Shown here piece after piece: positions 44,369-54,093 of a stretch of DNA of 64,000 nt; position 1 is the stretch's first letter; each line of letters starts with the position of its first letter. Position numbers and translations under genes: made by a program. The notes under the pieces were generated by a model that was not told the DNA's origin, searched no databases, and saw only the letters and a list, made by a program, of their open reading frames with translations. The DNA lies in NCBI RefSeq assembly GCF_029318685.1, contig NZ_CP119677.1:3649001-3713000 (forward strand). Direction: 5' to 3'. This stretch comes from Ruminiclostridium papyrosolvens DSM 2782 (GTDB lineage: Bacteria; Bacillota; Clostridia; Acetivibrionales; DSM-1351).

Positions 44369-45418
44369 CTATACTATCAAATCTATTGCCTTTTTAAAAA
44401 TAACTTTCAGCATTGCTGCAACAGGCACTCCTATTAACATTCCTATAATACCGAAGAATTCTCCTCCCACCAGTACTGCAATTATTGTTGTCACAGGATG
44501 CAACCCCAGTTTTCCTTCAATAATTTTAGGAGAAATGAATGCATTATCAATTTGCTGTACTACTATAAAAACAAGTGCCGCTAAAGCAGCTTTATAGGGC
44601 GATTGAAGTAAAGCCACCGCAACTGCCGGTATAGCCCCCAGAAAAGGGCCGAAATACGGAATCATATTTGCCACGCCCCCCAGCAGTCCAAGGACAAAAG
44701 GATATTTTATTCCCGCAAGATACAACCCGATAGTTTCCATACTGCCAACAATAAGTGCTGTGGTAAGCTGTCCCTGTATAAAGTGAGTCGCTATAGCATT
44801 CAGTTCTCTGCCTGTATTTATGAAATCATTTCTCATTTTCTTTGGAACAAGCATGAGAGTGGAATTTTTTAAAGTTTCAGCATCCTTTAAAAAGTAGTAT
44901 GCAATTATCATAGACAGTACTATGTTCAGAATGATTACTATTGAAGAAGCAAGTACGGATAGCGTTTTCTTCATTATCCTTCCCGCATAAATCTGCAAAA
45001 ACCCTGAGCCATAGTTAATTTCATTGAAAATCAGATTTTTTACTTCCGGGGGCCATTTGCTTGCCTTAATACGAGATATGCAGTTGTTAAAATATTCCTG
45101 ATAACTGTTCGTTATATTTGGTAAGGTCTTAAAAAGCTCCTTTGCATTACTTAAGACCTCCGGCATAATGTAAATACCAAAGAAAATCAGAGTCAGAGCA
45201 ATAAATACATAAATCATTATTATAGAAACACTTCTTTTTACGCCTTTACGCTCAAACCTTATAACCATAGGATATATAATGTACGCAATCAAGGCTGCTA
45301 TAAAAAACGGAAACAGAATCTTTATTATTTTATCAATATAGAAATAGACAAATACTGCTGTACCACTCACTAATAGTATTAATATTATGTAAAATATGAT
45401 TTTTCTTGTGTTAGTCAT
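44369..45418 (-). CDS. AI-2E family (PerM-like) membrane transporter
   Basis: A protein of 349 residues with about eight hydrophobic helices. The central soluble part (GRELNAIATHFIQGQL) and the C-terminal GGVANMIPYFGPFLGAIPA and GLHPVTTIIAVLVGGEFFGIIGMLIGVP motifs are diagnostic for the AI-2E/UPF0118 family. Members export or move small solutes; some are sodium-proton antiporters. Substrate cannot be told here. The gene follows the YtxH-like small gene and is probably in one transcript with it and the PRC-barrel gene. Confidence 0.92.
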   Translation of the reverse strand: MTNTRKIIFYIILILLVSGTAVFVYFYIDKIIKILFPFFIAALIAYIIYPMVIRFERKGVKRSVSIIMIYVFIALTLIFFGIYIMPEVLSNAKELFKTLPNITNSYQEYFNNCISRIKASKWPPEVKNLIFNEINYGSGFLQIYAGRIMKKTLSVLASSIVIILNIVLSMIIAYYFLKDAETLKNSTLMLVPKKMRNDFINTGRELNAIATHFIQGQLTTALIVGSMETIGLYLAGIKYPFVLGLLGGVANMIPYFGPFLGAIPAVAVALLQSPYKAALAALVFIVVQQIDNAFISPKIIEGKLGLHPVTTIIAVLVGGEFFGIIGMLIGVPVAAMLKVIFKKAIDLIV

Positions 45419-45509
45419 AAGTACACCCCATTTATGGTATTTGGGTCTGCTGCAATCAGATTTATACAGCAGACCCCTTGCCTAAGCTACCTGTTTTTTA
45501 ACATCTTGT

Positions 45510-45689
45510 TCATCTGAACAGCTGAATCATTTCACCAAACACATTGTTTGAACGATGTAAAATTTTTCTTCCTGACTTCATCATTTTTCTTCTCATTCTG
45601 GGATCAATTACCTCAGGATTTGTTAAAACACTGACAGATGCACCAATTAATCCTCCGATTACCAAGCCTTTTGTAAAATTTCTCAACAT
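45510..45689 (-). CDS. YtxH-like small membrane-associated protein, 59 aa
   Basis: GGAGGAG lies about 7 nt before the ATG. A short glycine-rich hydrophobic N-terminus (NFTKGLVIGGLIGASVSVL) is followed by a basic region (RMRRKMMKSGRK), as in YtxH/GvpP-type small stress proteins. It lies between the PRC-barrel gene (18 bp) and the AI-2E permease (about 90 bp). Confidence 0.65.
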   Translation of the reverse strand: MLRNFTKGLVIGGLIGASVSVLTNPEVIDPRMRRKMMKSGRKILHRSNNVFGEMIQLFR

Positions 45690-45706
45690 AACTCACTCCT
45701 CCTGTT

Positions 45707-46252
45707 TTACATTAAAGTATTTTGCCCAAGCCGGCCTTTTAAGCCTCCGCCTGTACTTACCATCTCTTCAACTGCACCGTTTTCAATTAAAATATTACTA
45801 TTGCTTATTTCAACCTTACCGATAAAAGGTAGAATACTTCTTCCTCTGAGGATGTCCTGAACAAGACCGTCGGAAACCTGCACTCCTTCAACTTTTCCTG
45901 TTCTGTAGTCAAAAAGGATATCTTGAACAACTCCTATATCCTCTCCCTGCCGGGTATATATTTTCAATCCACGAAGCTCAATTTTTTCTCTTTTTTCAAA
46001 GGATTTCTTAAACTTTCTGTAATTGAGCAGACAGTCCGGATTACTTACTATCAATGCATCATTACCCAGACTCAGAACGTCATGCAGCATTACCACGTTA
46101 CCTTTTACAGGATTACCTCCCTTTTCCATTACAAAAGCGACTACACCTTTGTTTTCTTTGGAAAACACAACATCCTTCAGATTTCCTATTTTCAATCCAT
46201 TGCTTGCACTTATTACAGGCAGTCCTAAAACATGGCTGTACATACTCAACAT
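45707..46252 (-). CDS. PRC-barrel domain protein
   Basis: A protein of 181 residues. ATG 46252 has AGGTGAG 5-6 nt upstream; a GTG five codons earlier is possible. Two PRC-barrel units: about 10-75 (GLPVISASNGLKIGNLKDVVFSKEN) and about 92-160 (GLKIYTRQGEDIGVVQDILFDYRTG). PRC-barrels occur in rRNA-processing and photosynthetic proteins and in sporulation or envelope proteins of Bacillota (YlmC/YrrD-like). First gene of a small leftward operon, divergent from the DUF1015 gene. Confidence 0.88.
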   Translation of the reverse strand: MLSMYSHVLGLPVISASNGLKIGNLKDVVFSKENKGVVAFVMEKGGNPVKGNVVMLHDVLSLGNDALIVSNPDCLLNYRKFKKSFEKREKIELRGLKIYTRQGEDIGVVQDILFDYRTGKVEGVQVSDGLVQDILRGRSILPFIGKVEISNSNILIENGAVEEMVSTGGGLKGRLGQNTLM

Positions 46253-46457
46253 TCTGCTCACCTGCACTTTAATTGGTCTGTTATTTATTAATTTTTACAC
46301 ACATTATTATTTGTTATATTTTTTAAATCATTCAAAGAAATTAAATAATAATAAAGGCAAAATTTATTATGGAAATTGGTGTGTTAAATTGACTAAAAAG
46401 TGCAATTAATGTAGAATTTACATGAATACTTTAATTCGCTAAATTGTGAGGTATATA

Positions 46458-47762
46458 ATGAATAATTACAAAAAAATACTATCCGAGTTAGGTTTAATAA
46501 TTCCTAAAATTATGCTTCCTGATTCAAAATGCCAGCTTGAAAAATGGGCGGTTGTTGCATGTGACCAATACACATCCCAACGTGGTTACTGGGAAAATGT
46601 GGCGGATATCACAAAGGGTAATCCCTCCACCTACAATATAATCTTTCCTGAGGTATATTTGGAGGATGGTGACAGTACTACCAGAATAAATACAATTAAC
46701 AATAACATGGATAACTATATACAATCCGGTACATTAAAAGAGCTGGAGGACTGTTTTATCCTTGTAGACAGAAAAACTACCCATGCTCCGTCCAGAAAAG
46801 GGCTTATGGTTGCACTAGACCTTGAATGTTATAACTATACAAAGGGTTCATGCACCTTTATAAGAGCCACTGAGGGTACAGTCATAGACAGACTTCCTCC
46901 ACGTATAAAAATTCGTCAGAATGCTCCTATAGAGCTCCCTCATATTATGGTTCTTATAGACGACCCCGACAGAAAGGTTATTGAACCTCTGGCTCAAAAA
47001 GCTGATAAACTGGAAAAATTGTATGACTTTGAGCTTATGATGGACGGAGGACATATAAAAGGCTATCGAGTGTCTGACGAAGAAGATATTTCCTCAGTTG
47101 CAGAAGCACTGTCACAACTTGCGAACTTGGAAAGCTTCCGCAAAAAATATGATTTGAGTAACCAAAAAGATGTACTTCTTTTTGCAGTAGGTGACGGTAA
47201 TCATTCTCTCGCCTCAGCAAAAGGCCACTGGGAAAATGTTAAAGCAGGTCTTTCACACGAAGAACAGCAAAACCATCCTGCAAGATATGCTTTAGTGGAG
47301 CTTGTAAACGTACACGATGAAGGTCTGGTATTTGAGCCTATTCACAGGGTACTGTTTAATGTAGATGCAAAAAATCTTTTAACTGAATTTTCTGCTTATT
47401 ACAAAAACAATTCAGACAGCGGGGCCTCAAAACCTCATGCATTTAAATACATAACCTCAGAGGGTTCAGGAGAAATGCTCATTGATAATCCCGTCAGCAA
47501 TCTGGAAGTAGGTACACTTCAGGCTTTTCTGGATTATTACATGAAAGAACACCCGCAAGTAAAAATTGACTATATCCACGGTGAGGATGTTGTAACAAAA
47601 CTAGGCTCACAACCGGGAAACATGGGTATTTATTTGCCTTCAATGAATAAGACAGACCTTTTCAAAACTGTTATTTTAGATGGCGCACTGCCAAGGAAAA
47701 CCTTCTCCATGGGAGAAGCAGAAGAAAAACGTTTCTATCTGGAATGCAGAAAAATTAAATAA
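46458..47762 (+). CDS. DUF1015 family protein
   Basis: A protein of 434 residues. ATG 46458 has GTGAGG 5-6 nt upstream. The N-terminal W-x-V-x-A-C-D-Q-Y-T-S-Q segment, RKGLMVALDLE, IRATEGTV, GDGNHSLASAKGHWE (about 247-261), and HPARYALVELVNV are characteristic of DUF1015. The GDGNHS motif suggests a nucleotide- or sugar-acting enzyme; in some species the gene neighbours serine or kinase-type genes. No function is established. It is monocistronic with a strong bidirectional terminator behind. Confidence 0.9.
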   Translation: MNNYKKILSELGLIIPKIMLPDSKCQLEKWAVVACDQYTSQRGYWENVADITKGNPSTYNIIFPEVYLEDGDSTTRINTINNNMDNYIQSGTLKELEDCFILVDRKTTHAPSRKGLMVALDLECYNYTKGSCTFIRATEGTVIDRLPPRIKIRQNAPIELPHIMVLIDDPDRKVIEPLAQKADKLEKLYDFELMMDGGHIKGYRVSDEEDISSVAEALSQLANLESFRKKYDLSNQKDVLLFAVGDGNHSLASAKGHWENVKAGLSHEEQQNHPARYALVELVNVHDEGLVFEPIHRVLFNVDAKNLLTEFSAYYKNNSDSGASKPHAFKYITSEGSGEMLIDNPVSNLEVGTLQAFLDYYMKEHPQVKIDYIHGEDVVTKLGSQPGNMGIYLPSMNKTDLFKTVILDGALPRKTFSMGEAEEKRFYLECRKIK

Positions 47763-47778
47763 TTGTATCTCTACACCT

Positions 47779-47821
47779 AAAAAACCTTCCTTTTTGCTTT
47801 TGGGCTAAAAGGAAGGTTTTT
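47779..47821. terminator. Bidirectional terminator
   Basis: AAAAACCTTCCTTTT and AAAAGGAAGGTTTTT form a 14-15 bp stem with a 12-nt loop; T runs lie on both strands. It serves the convergent DUF1015 and ABC exporter genes. Confidence 0.9.
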
Positions 47822-47837
47822 GTTTAGTTTATCTGTT

Positions 47838-49703
47838 TTAAGATGCTTCCGAAGTTTCAAACTGACTGTTGTACAGTGAAGCATAGAAACCGCCTGCTGC
47901 AAGGAGTTCCTCATGATTTCCCTGCTCTACTATGTCTCCGTCTTTCATAACCAGAATTAAATCTGCATCTCTGATTGTAGACAGTCTGTGAGCAATAATA
48001 AAGCTTGTTCTGTCTTTCATGAGGTTTTCCATGGCCTTTTGTATCAGTACTTCGGTACGTGTATCAACTGAACTTGTTGCTTCATCCAGTATCAGAATCT
48101 TAGGGTCTGACAAAATAGCTCTGGCTATTGTAAGGAGCTGTTTCTGACCTTGTGATACATTACTGGCCTCTTCATTCAAAACCATGTTGTAACCTTCTGG
48201 AAGAGTCTTAATGAAATGGTGGGCATGGGCAGCCTTTGCAGCTTCCTTAACCTCTTCATCAGTTGCATCCAGTCTTCCGTAACGTATATTTTCCATTATA
48301 CTTCCATTAAACAACCATGTGTCCTGAAGCACCATTCCAAACAAATCACGTAAATCATTTCGCTTGAAATCATTGATATTAGTACCATCAATGAATATGT
48401 CACCGCTGTTTATATCATAAAAACGCATTAGCAGCTTAACCATTGTAGTCTTACCGGCTCCGGTAGGTCCAACTATGGCAACTCTCTGACCCGGTTTTAT
48501 CTTGGCTGAGAAGTCATTAATAATGATTTTCTCAGGATTGTACCCAAAGTGAACATTCTTAAATTCAACTCCGCCCTTAACCATACCTGTATCAGCAGGC
48601 TCTTCAACATCTTTTGGTTCTTCCTCTTCTTCAAGGAAAGCAAAAACTCTTTCTGCTGCTGCCGCTGTAGACTGAAGTACATTAGCAATCTGTGCCGCCT
48701 GTCCTATAGGCTGTTGGAAGGTACGAACATATTGTATAAATGAAACTATATCTCCAACCTCAATTTTATTCTTGATTGTCAGCCATCCGCCAAGCATAGT
48801 TACTAAAACATATCCGATATTACCTATGAAGCCCATTATGGGGAACATCATTCCGGAAAGAAACTGTGATTTCCATGCTGACTTAAACAGTGTATTGTTA
48901 AGACTGTCAAACTGTTCAACGGCTTTTTCTTCACCGTTAAAGGCTTTCATTATGTTGTGTCCGCTGAATATTTCTTCAACATGGCCGTTAACATGCCCCA
49001 GATATTCCTGCTGGGATTTAAAGTACTTCTGTGACTTCTTAACTATCAGTGATATTAATATTATTGACAGAGGTATTATAAGCACCGCAGCCAATGTCAT
49101 AAGCCAGCTTATTGACAGCATCATTATCAATACACCGATAAGCACCGTAAATGAAGAAAACATCTGTGATAAGCTCTGGTTCAAAGTCTGACTGACGGTA
49201 TCAATATCATTTGTAACCCTTGATAAAACCTCTCCATGTGTAACCTTATCAAAGAACTTCAACGGCATACGATTTATTTTCTGAGAAAGATCCTTTCTCA
49301 TATTGTATGAAACCTTCTGTGCTACTCCTGTCATTACATAACCCTGTACAAATGAGAATATGGCACTTATGAAATACAAACCTACAAGAAATAATAAAGT
49401 CTTTCCTATATACCCAAAGTCAATGCCATTACCCGCACCACTGACTTTATCCATCAAACCGAGATAAATCTTTGTAACCGCTTTTCCCAATATTTTAGGT
49501 CCTGCAATCGAAAATGCGGCACTGGCTACAGCAAATATAAGTACTACTATCATAGACACTCTGTAGGGCTTCATATAGCCAAGCAACTTTTTCATTGTAC
49601 CTTTAAAGTCCTTGGCCTTTTCCGCCTTCATACCCATTGGGCCGCCACCGCCCATAGGGCCTCGTCTTCCGCCTCTTTCACGCTTTACTGAATTTCCACT
49701 CAT
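47838..49703 (-). CDS. ABC exporter half-transporter (second subunit)
   Basis: A protein of 621 residues: glycine-rich N-terminus (RRGPMGGGGPMG), six membrane helices (about 45-340), then the ATPase: Walker A GPTGAGKTT (about 418), signature NVSQGQKQ (about 518), Walker B ILILDEATSSVD with the catalytic Glu. The four-base overlap with the upstream half-transporter shows coupled translation, so the two likely form a heterodimeric multidrug-type exporter (LmrCD/TM287-288-like). Substrate unknown. Confidence 0.94.
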   Translation of the reverse strand: MSGNSVKRERGGRRGPMGGGGPMGMKAEKAKDFKGTMKKLLGYMKPYRVSMIVVLIFAVASAAFSIAGPKILGKAVTKIYLGLMDKVSGAGNGIDFGYIGKTLLFLVGLYFISAIFSFVQGYVMTGVAQKVSYNMRKDLSQKINRMPLKFFDKVTHGEVLSRVTNDIDTVSQTLNQSLSQMFSSFTVLIGVLIMMLSISWLMTLAAVLIIPLSIILISLIVKKSQKYFKSQQEYLGHVNGHVEEIFSGHNIMKAFNGEEKAVEQFDSLNNTLFKSAWKSQFLSGMMFPIMGFIGNIGYVLVTMLGGWLTIKNKIEVGDIVSFIQYVRTFQQPIGQAAQIANVLQSTAAAAERVFAFLEEEEEPKDVEEPADTGMVKGGVEFKNVHFGYNPEKIIINDFSAKIKPGQRVAIVGPTGAGKTTMVKLLMRFYDINSGDIFIDGTNINDFKRNDLRDLFGMVLQDTWLFNGSIMENIRYGRLDATDEEVKEAAKAAHAHHFIKTLPEGYNMVLNEEASNVSQGQKQLLTIARAILSDPKILILDEATSSVDTRTEVLIQKAMENLMKDRTSFIIAHRLSTIRDADLILVMKDGDIVEQGNHEELLAAGGFYASLYNSQFETSEAS

Positions 49704-51964
49704 GCCAATTCCTCCTTTGATAACTGAGATAAGGCAATCTGTTTATAAACATCGCAGGTCTCCATTAGCTCCCTATGAGTTCCCATACCCACAACCTGAC
49801 CTTCATCCAGCACAAGTATCTGGTCAGCAGACATTACTGTGCTTATTCTTTGTGCTACAACAAGCACTGTTGCACCCTCTGTCTTTTCTTTGAGCGCTCT
49901 TCTTAATGCCGCATCTGTTTTAAAGTCCAATGCCGAAAAACTATCGTCAAATATAAATATTTCAGGTTTTTTAACCAAAGCACGGGCTATGGAAAGCCTT
50001 TGCTTTTGTCCGCCGGATACGTTGGTACCACCTTGTGATATTTCTGTCTTAAAGCCATCTTCCTTTTCACCGATAAAGTCCATAGCCTGTGCTATATCAG
50101 CAGCAGTTCTTATATCTTCTTCACCTGCTGACTCATTACCGTATTTAAGATTGCTTTCAATTGTACCTGAGAATAAAATTCCTTTTTGCGGTACGTATCC
50201 TATTTTGTTCCTTAAATCATGTTGAGAAATATCTCTTATATCAATCCCGTTAATAAGAATCTTTCCTCCGGTAACATCATAAAACCTTGGTATCAGATTA
50301 ATAAGAGTTGATTTTCCGCTTCCTGTACTTCCTATAAATGCAGTAGTCTCACCGGGCTTTGCTGTAAAGTTTACATTTGATATAACATCATCCTCTGCAC
50401 CCGGGTATTTGAATGAAACATTTTTAAATTCTACAGTACCCTTCATTCCACTCACAAAATCTTTGGATACATCAGGGTCTTTTATAGAACCTTTTGTATC
50501 AATAACTTCACCTATACGTATTATTGAAACTGATGCACGTGGCAGAATTATGGAAACCATTGAAATCATAAGGAAGGCCATAATAATCTGCATAGCATAT
50601 TGTATAAATGCCATCATATTACCAACCTGCATATTCCCTAAGTCAACTTGGTGTGCACCAACCCATACAACTAATATCATAACTCCATTCATTAAAAGCA
50701 TCATTGCAGGAAACATAGCTGACATAATTCTTCCTACAAAAAGATTTGTTCTTGTGAAATTAGTGTTTGCCTGCTCAAACTTTTCTTCTTCTGTCTTCTG
50801 GGTACCGAATGCTCTTATTACAAGCATACCTGTCAGTGATTCACGTGTTACGAGGTTGAGTCTGTCAACCAGCTTCTGCATACTTCTGAATTTCGGCATT
50901 GCTACGGCGAACAAAACACCCACCAGAACCATTATGGCCAATACGGCAACACCGATAACCCATGTCATTGAAGTATCTGTCTGTAATACCTTTAATACAC
51001 CGCCTATACCTAATATAGGTGCATAGAATACCAATCTCAAAAACATTACAAGGAAAATCTGCACCTGCTGTATATCGTTGGTACTTCTGGTAATAAGTGA
51101 AGATGTAGAGAATTTATCAAATTCGGCATTTGAGAAGCCTACAACATTCTCAAATACGTTCTTTCTCATGCTTCTGCCAACACCTGCTGAAACTCTTGCT
51201 GCCATCAGACCAACTGTAACAGTAGCACACATACTGATAAGTGATATCAGAAGCATCTTTAAGCCGGCTATCAGTATATAATTGGACTGAAGATTTCCCG
51301 TATTCCTTCCAAGCTCCTTGTACTCAGCCTGAACATATTTAACTGCTCCCTGTGTGATTATACTGTCCGGCATGTCACTAAATTTGTCATTTACATTCTT
51401 CATTATGCCCTGTAACTGCTCTTTAGGCAGCTTGGTCAGAACAGTAAAGGGGTCAGTTCCGGGAGGAACACTGGCAAATAATTTCTCCAGTTCCTTGTCA
51501 CCGGTATTATTGCTTTTGTTTTCCGATGAATTCTCGGACATTTTAACACCTTCAATAGCTCCTACAAATAACATCGGCTTTCCGACTGCAGCATTTACCT
51601 TGTCAATAACCTCAATGTCGCTTGTATTCAACTTGTATACATCGTTATTTTTGATTTCAGGATACCTTTTTGAATACTTATCCAAATCGTCCTGAGATGC
51701 TTTACCTTTTTCAATTAAAGTATAATTGTCCAAAACAGTTTTTTTATCTTTATCATTCATAAAAAAAGTTATTTTGTCCATCTCAGTTTTTCTTATTACG
51801 TCAGGTACGGCATTCTTTATACCTCCCTGTTGAATACCTACATTAACAATATCAGACATATAGTCCGGCAGCGATAAATCACAATATGCCTGAACAAGTA
51901 AAAATAATACTATTCCGATAATTGATATTATATGAGGTTTCAAATGTCTCATTAGTTTCCCCAT
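49700..51964 (-). CDS. ABC exporter half-transporter (first subunit, degenerate site)
   Basis: A protein of 754 residues, longer than usual because of a soluble insert of ~190 residues between membrane helices 1 and 2 (about 45-240: KTEMDKITFFMNDKDKK...). The ATPase domain has Walker A GSTGSGKST (about 546), signature NVSGGQKQ (about 651), and Walker B IFIFDDSFSALD, where the catalytic Glu is Asp. Such a change is known in the non-canonical site of heterodimeric exporters. AAGGAG precedes the ATG. MarR-controlled promoter upstream. Confidence 0.94.
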   Translation of the reverse strand: MGKLMRHLKPHIISIIGIVLFLLVQAYCDLSLPDYMSDIVNVGIQQGGIKNAVPDVIRKTEMDKITFFMNDKDKKTVLDNYTLIEKGKASQDDLDKYSKRYPEIKNNDVYKLNTSDIEVIDKVNAAVGKPMLFVGAIEGVKMSENSSENKSNNTGDKELEKLFASVPPGTDPFTVLTKLPKEQLQGIMKNVNDKFSDMPDSIITQGAVKYVQAEYKELGRNTGNLQSNYILIAGLKMLLISLISMCATVTVGLMAARVSAGVGRSMRKNVFENVVGFSNAEFDKFSTSSLITRSTNDIQQVQIFLVMFLRLVFYAPILGIGGVLKVLQTDTSMTWVIGVAVLAIMVLVGVLFAVAMPKFRSMQKLVDRLNLVTRESLTGMLVIRAFGTQKTEEEKFEQANTNFTRTNLFVGRIMSAMFPAMMLLMNGVMILVVWVGAHQVDLGNMQVGNMMAFIQYAMQIIMAFLMISMVSIILPRASVSIIRIGEVIDTKGSIKDPDVSKDFVSGMKGTVEFKNVSFKYPGAEDDVISNVNFTAKPGETTAFIGSTGSGKSTLINLIPRFYDVTGGKILINGIDIRDISQHDLRNKIGYVPQKGILFSGTIESNLKYGNESAGEEDIRTAADIAQAMDFIGEKEDGFKTEISQGGTNVSGGQKQRLSIARALVKKPEIFIFDDSFSALDFKTDAALRRALKEKTEGATVLVVAQRISTVMSADQILVLDEGQVVGMGTHRELMETCDVYKQIALSQLSKEELA

Positions 51965-52041
51965 GTATTACTCCTTTCTGCAGTAGGGTAAAGTCTTGCC
52001 GAAGAACAAATTTATATTCAAGACCATATCCAATTTACTTT

Positions 52042-52063
52042 ACTAATTTGGTGTGTTATTAGT
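52042..52063. promoter_or_regulatory. Candidate MarR operator
   Basis: ACTAAT, 10 bp, ATTAGT: a perfect 6-bp inverted repeat lying ~10-30 bp downstream of the -10 box of the ABC operon. Confidence 0.45.
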
Positions 52064-52073
52064 TCATTTTTTA

Positions 52074-52102
52074 ATTATATTTATATAACTATTATATGTC
52101 AA
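52074..52102 (-). promoter_or_regulatory. Consensus promoter of the ABC exporter operon
   Basis: TTGACA (52097-52102) and TATAAT (52074-52079), exactly 17 bp apart on the minus strand; both hexamers are perfect sigma-A consensus. Confidence 0.9.
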
Positions 52103-52261
52103 TAACAATTTGATTGTATTATTACACTGAATCGTTTATAATAAAAATATAATTAATAAATCAATGATACTACTGTGTAACAAATAAATATACTCTGATA
52201 TTTATTTTATGTCTGTTTTGGGAATATATGGTAGTTCATTTATTTAAAAGGAGTCAATGGA

Positions 52262-52708
52262 ATGTTACCCGAAGAAGAAATTAATAGTATATCTGATGAT
52301 TTGTTTTTGCTTGTACTTCATTTAAGCGGCAGAATATTTAATCCGTCAACTATGTTCAAAGGACTGCCAATTCCGCCGTCCCATACCAAAGTACTGTTCA
52401 GGCTGTCGAAGCTTGGCCCCTGTCCTGTATCACAGTTGGCCAATGACTTGATAATTTCAAGGCCTAATATGACACCGATTATTGACAAGCTTATTGCCGA
52501 AGGTTATGCTGACAGATATGATGATCCTAATGACAGAAGGGTAATAATGGTTAAATTAACTGAAAAGGCATGTAAATTATTACACACCATCGAACAGAAA
52601 GCCAAAGATTTATTTGTTGAAAAGTTGGCTATTCTGGATGATAATGATTTATCGAATCTGAAAAAACTTGTACCTGAACTAAATAGTATTGTTTTAAAAA
52701 TTAAATAG
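52262..52708 (+). CDS. MarR family transcriptional regulator
   Basis: A protein of 148 residues. GGAG lies 8-9 nt upstream of the ATG. Winged helix: KVLFRLSKLGPCPVSQLANDLIISRPNMTPIIDKLIAEGYADR (about residues 45-88) followed by DDPNDRRVIMVKLTEKA (about 89-105), the wing of MarR proteins. It is divergent from the exporter operon, as is usual for local repressors that sense the exported compound. Ligand unknown. Confidence 0.92.
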   Translation: MLPEEEINSISDDLFLLVLHLSGRIFNPSTMFKGLPIPPSHTKVLFRLSKLGPCPVSQLANDLIISRPNMTPIIDKLIAEGYADRYDDPNDRRVIMVKLTEKACKLLHTIEQKAKDLFVEKLAILDDNDLSNLKKLVPELNSIVLKIK

Positions 52709-52720
52709 AGCTTTAACAAC

Positions 52721-52755
52721 AAAAATCCCGGTGGAATATGTCCTCCGGGATTTTT
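52721..52755 (+). terminator. Terminator after marR gene
   Basis: AAAAATCCCGG...CCGGGATTTTT: 11-pair stem with an 11-13-nt loop; T-run included in the 3' arm. Confidence 0.85.
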
Positions 52756-52976
52756 GCCAAATAATAAATCAGATGTTAAAGAAACTTATTACATTTACAG
52801 CATTTAATTAGGTTCGTATATAATCTTCGAATATCCAGCGTATGTAGTTACTAATATATCAATAATTATTTCAACGTATGTATCTGCTATTAGTTTAATC
52901 AATTTATGTATCAACTATTGTTATCAACATCTTAATACTAATTTACCATATATATTTTAATTTGTAAACATTTTTG

Positions 52977-53056
52977 TTGTAAAATATTGAACTTTGTTGT
53001 AAATTATTGATTTTCATTGTAATATCTTGATATTTACTGTAAATATTTGCATATTA
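52977..53056 (+). repeat. Four 20-bp degenerate tandem repeats
   Basis: TGTAAA/TGTAAT words recur at exactly 20-nt steps (52978, 52998, 53018, 53038) with TTGA or TTGC 9-10 nt later in each unit; a related TGTAAA is 15 nt before. The period is close to two helical turns, so all would face one side of the DNA. It lies between the convergent marR and TPR genes; no coding frame. Confidence 0.6.
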
Positions 53057-53067
53057 AAAATACATAA

Positions 53068-53096
53068 AAAAAGCCTAACAATCGTTAGGTTTTTTT
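53068..53096. terminator. Bidirectional terminator
   Basis: AAGCCTAAC-AATC-GTTAGGTTT stem with A/T runs on both sides, 30 bp beyond the TPR gene stop. Confidence 0.75.
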
Positions 53097-53125
53097 ATGT
53101 GCCTCTTTTTATGTGCCTCATAGTT

Positions 53126-54004
53126 CTATACATATGCGAATCTTTTTTTATACAATTCCATTTCTCTTAAAGGATCTATTTCATTATCGGTCTTCATGTA
53201 TTCTTCCAGCTCACTGCTTAAATCTGTTGCGGTGATTAAGTCGTTCAAGGCCATGCTCAGATTGCCCGTATGAACGTAAAAACATGCCCTGTTGTAGTAC
53301 AGAAAAGACGCATCAGAGTTATATACTATCCCGTTTGAAATAACCTCTATGGCTTTGCTTACGTCATGTTCCTCCATAAATATCAGAGAAAGATTCAGAT
53401 AGCTATAAGGATATCTGGGGTTCTTTTCTATAGAGGTATTATAGTATTCCACAGCCTTCTGAGTGTAACCAAGCCTGTTCATAATTACCCCTGCATTAAA
53501 AAGTGCTTTAAAATGATTAGGTTCCAGTCTTAAACCTTTTCTTATAGCAATCAGAGCTTTATCATATTTCCCCATTTCTTCGTAAACGGCAGCAAGATTG
53601 TTATATGCCCAGAAATGGTACGGCTCAAGCTCCGCCGCCTTTTCATAGTACTCAGCTGCTTCTTCTTTTCTACCACCCTCATCGCATGAATTGGCAAGAA
53701 AAAAATATGCTTTCGTGTAGTCAGGATTTATCTCAATAGCCTTTTGGTACATTTCAATGGCTTTGTCAAATTCCTTTCTGTCATCATATATTATTGCCAG
53801 ACCGTAATGTGCTCTGGCTTCGCAAGGATTAATTTCCAAAACCTTCCTGTATGTTTCAACCGCATCCTGCTGTTTTCCCAAGGAGTCAAGAGTCACCGCA
53901 ATATTCAGCAATAAATCTATAAAGTCAACTTCCAAACGCCTTCTAAAATAAATATTAAGAGCTTTGTTATAAAAATAAAGGGAGAGTTTTGGAGCCTTAT
54001 CCAT
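53126..54004 (-). CDS. TPR-repeat protein
   Basis: A protein of 292 residues. ATG 54004 has CGGAGG 8 nt upstream; the longer frame has none. From about residue 28 to 260 there are seven or so tetratricopeptide repeats with typical W/L-G-Y-A-F-A-P spacing (AHYGLAIIYDDRKEFDKAIEMYQKAIEINP is one unit; each ends near P). No signal peptide or other domain is seen, so it is a cytosolic scaffold. It follows the CooT-like gene by about 90 bp. Confidence 0.9.
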   Translation of the reverse strand: MDKAPKLSLYFYNKALNIYFRRRLEVDFIDLLLNIAVTLDSLGKQQDAVETYRKVLEINPCEARAHYGLAIIYDDRKEFDKAIEMYQKAIEINPDYTKAYFFLANSCDEGGRKEEAAEYYEKAAELEPYHFWAYNNLAAVYEEMGKYDKALIAIRKGLRLEPNHFKALFNAGVIMNRLGYTQKAVEYYNTSIEKNPRYPYSYLNLSLIFMEEHDVSKAIEVISNGIVYNSDASFLYYNRACFYVHTGNLSMALNDLITATDLSSELEEYMKTDNEIDPLREMELYKKRFAYV

Positions 54005-54093
54005 AACCAAACCTCCGCAAAAACAAAAAGTTTTATAACAAATTAAATACAATATTATCACTATCCCATATATTAAAATTGTTTTTTATAATA

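Noticed and set aside
52760-53060. CRISPR array
   Set aside because: Repeats are 20-bp, degenerate and contiguous without unique spacers; no cas genes are nearby.
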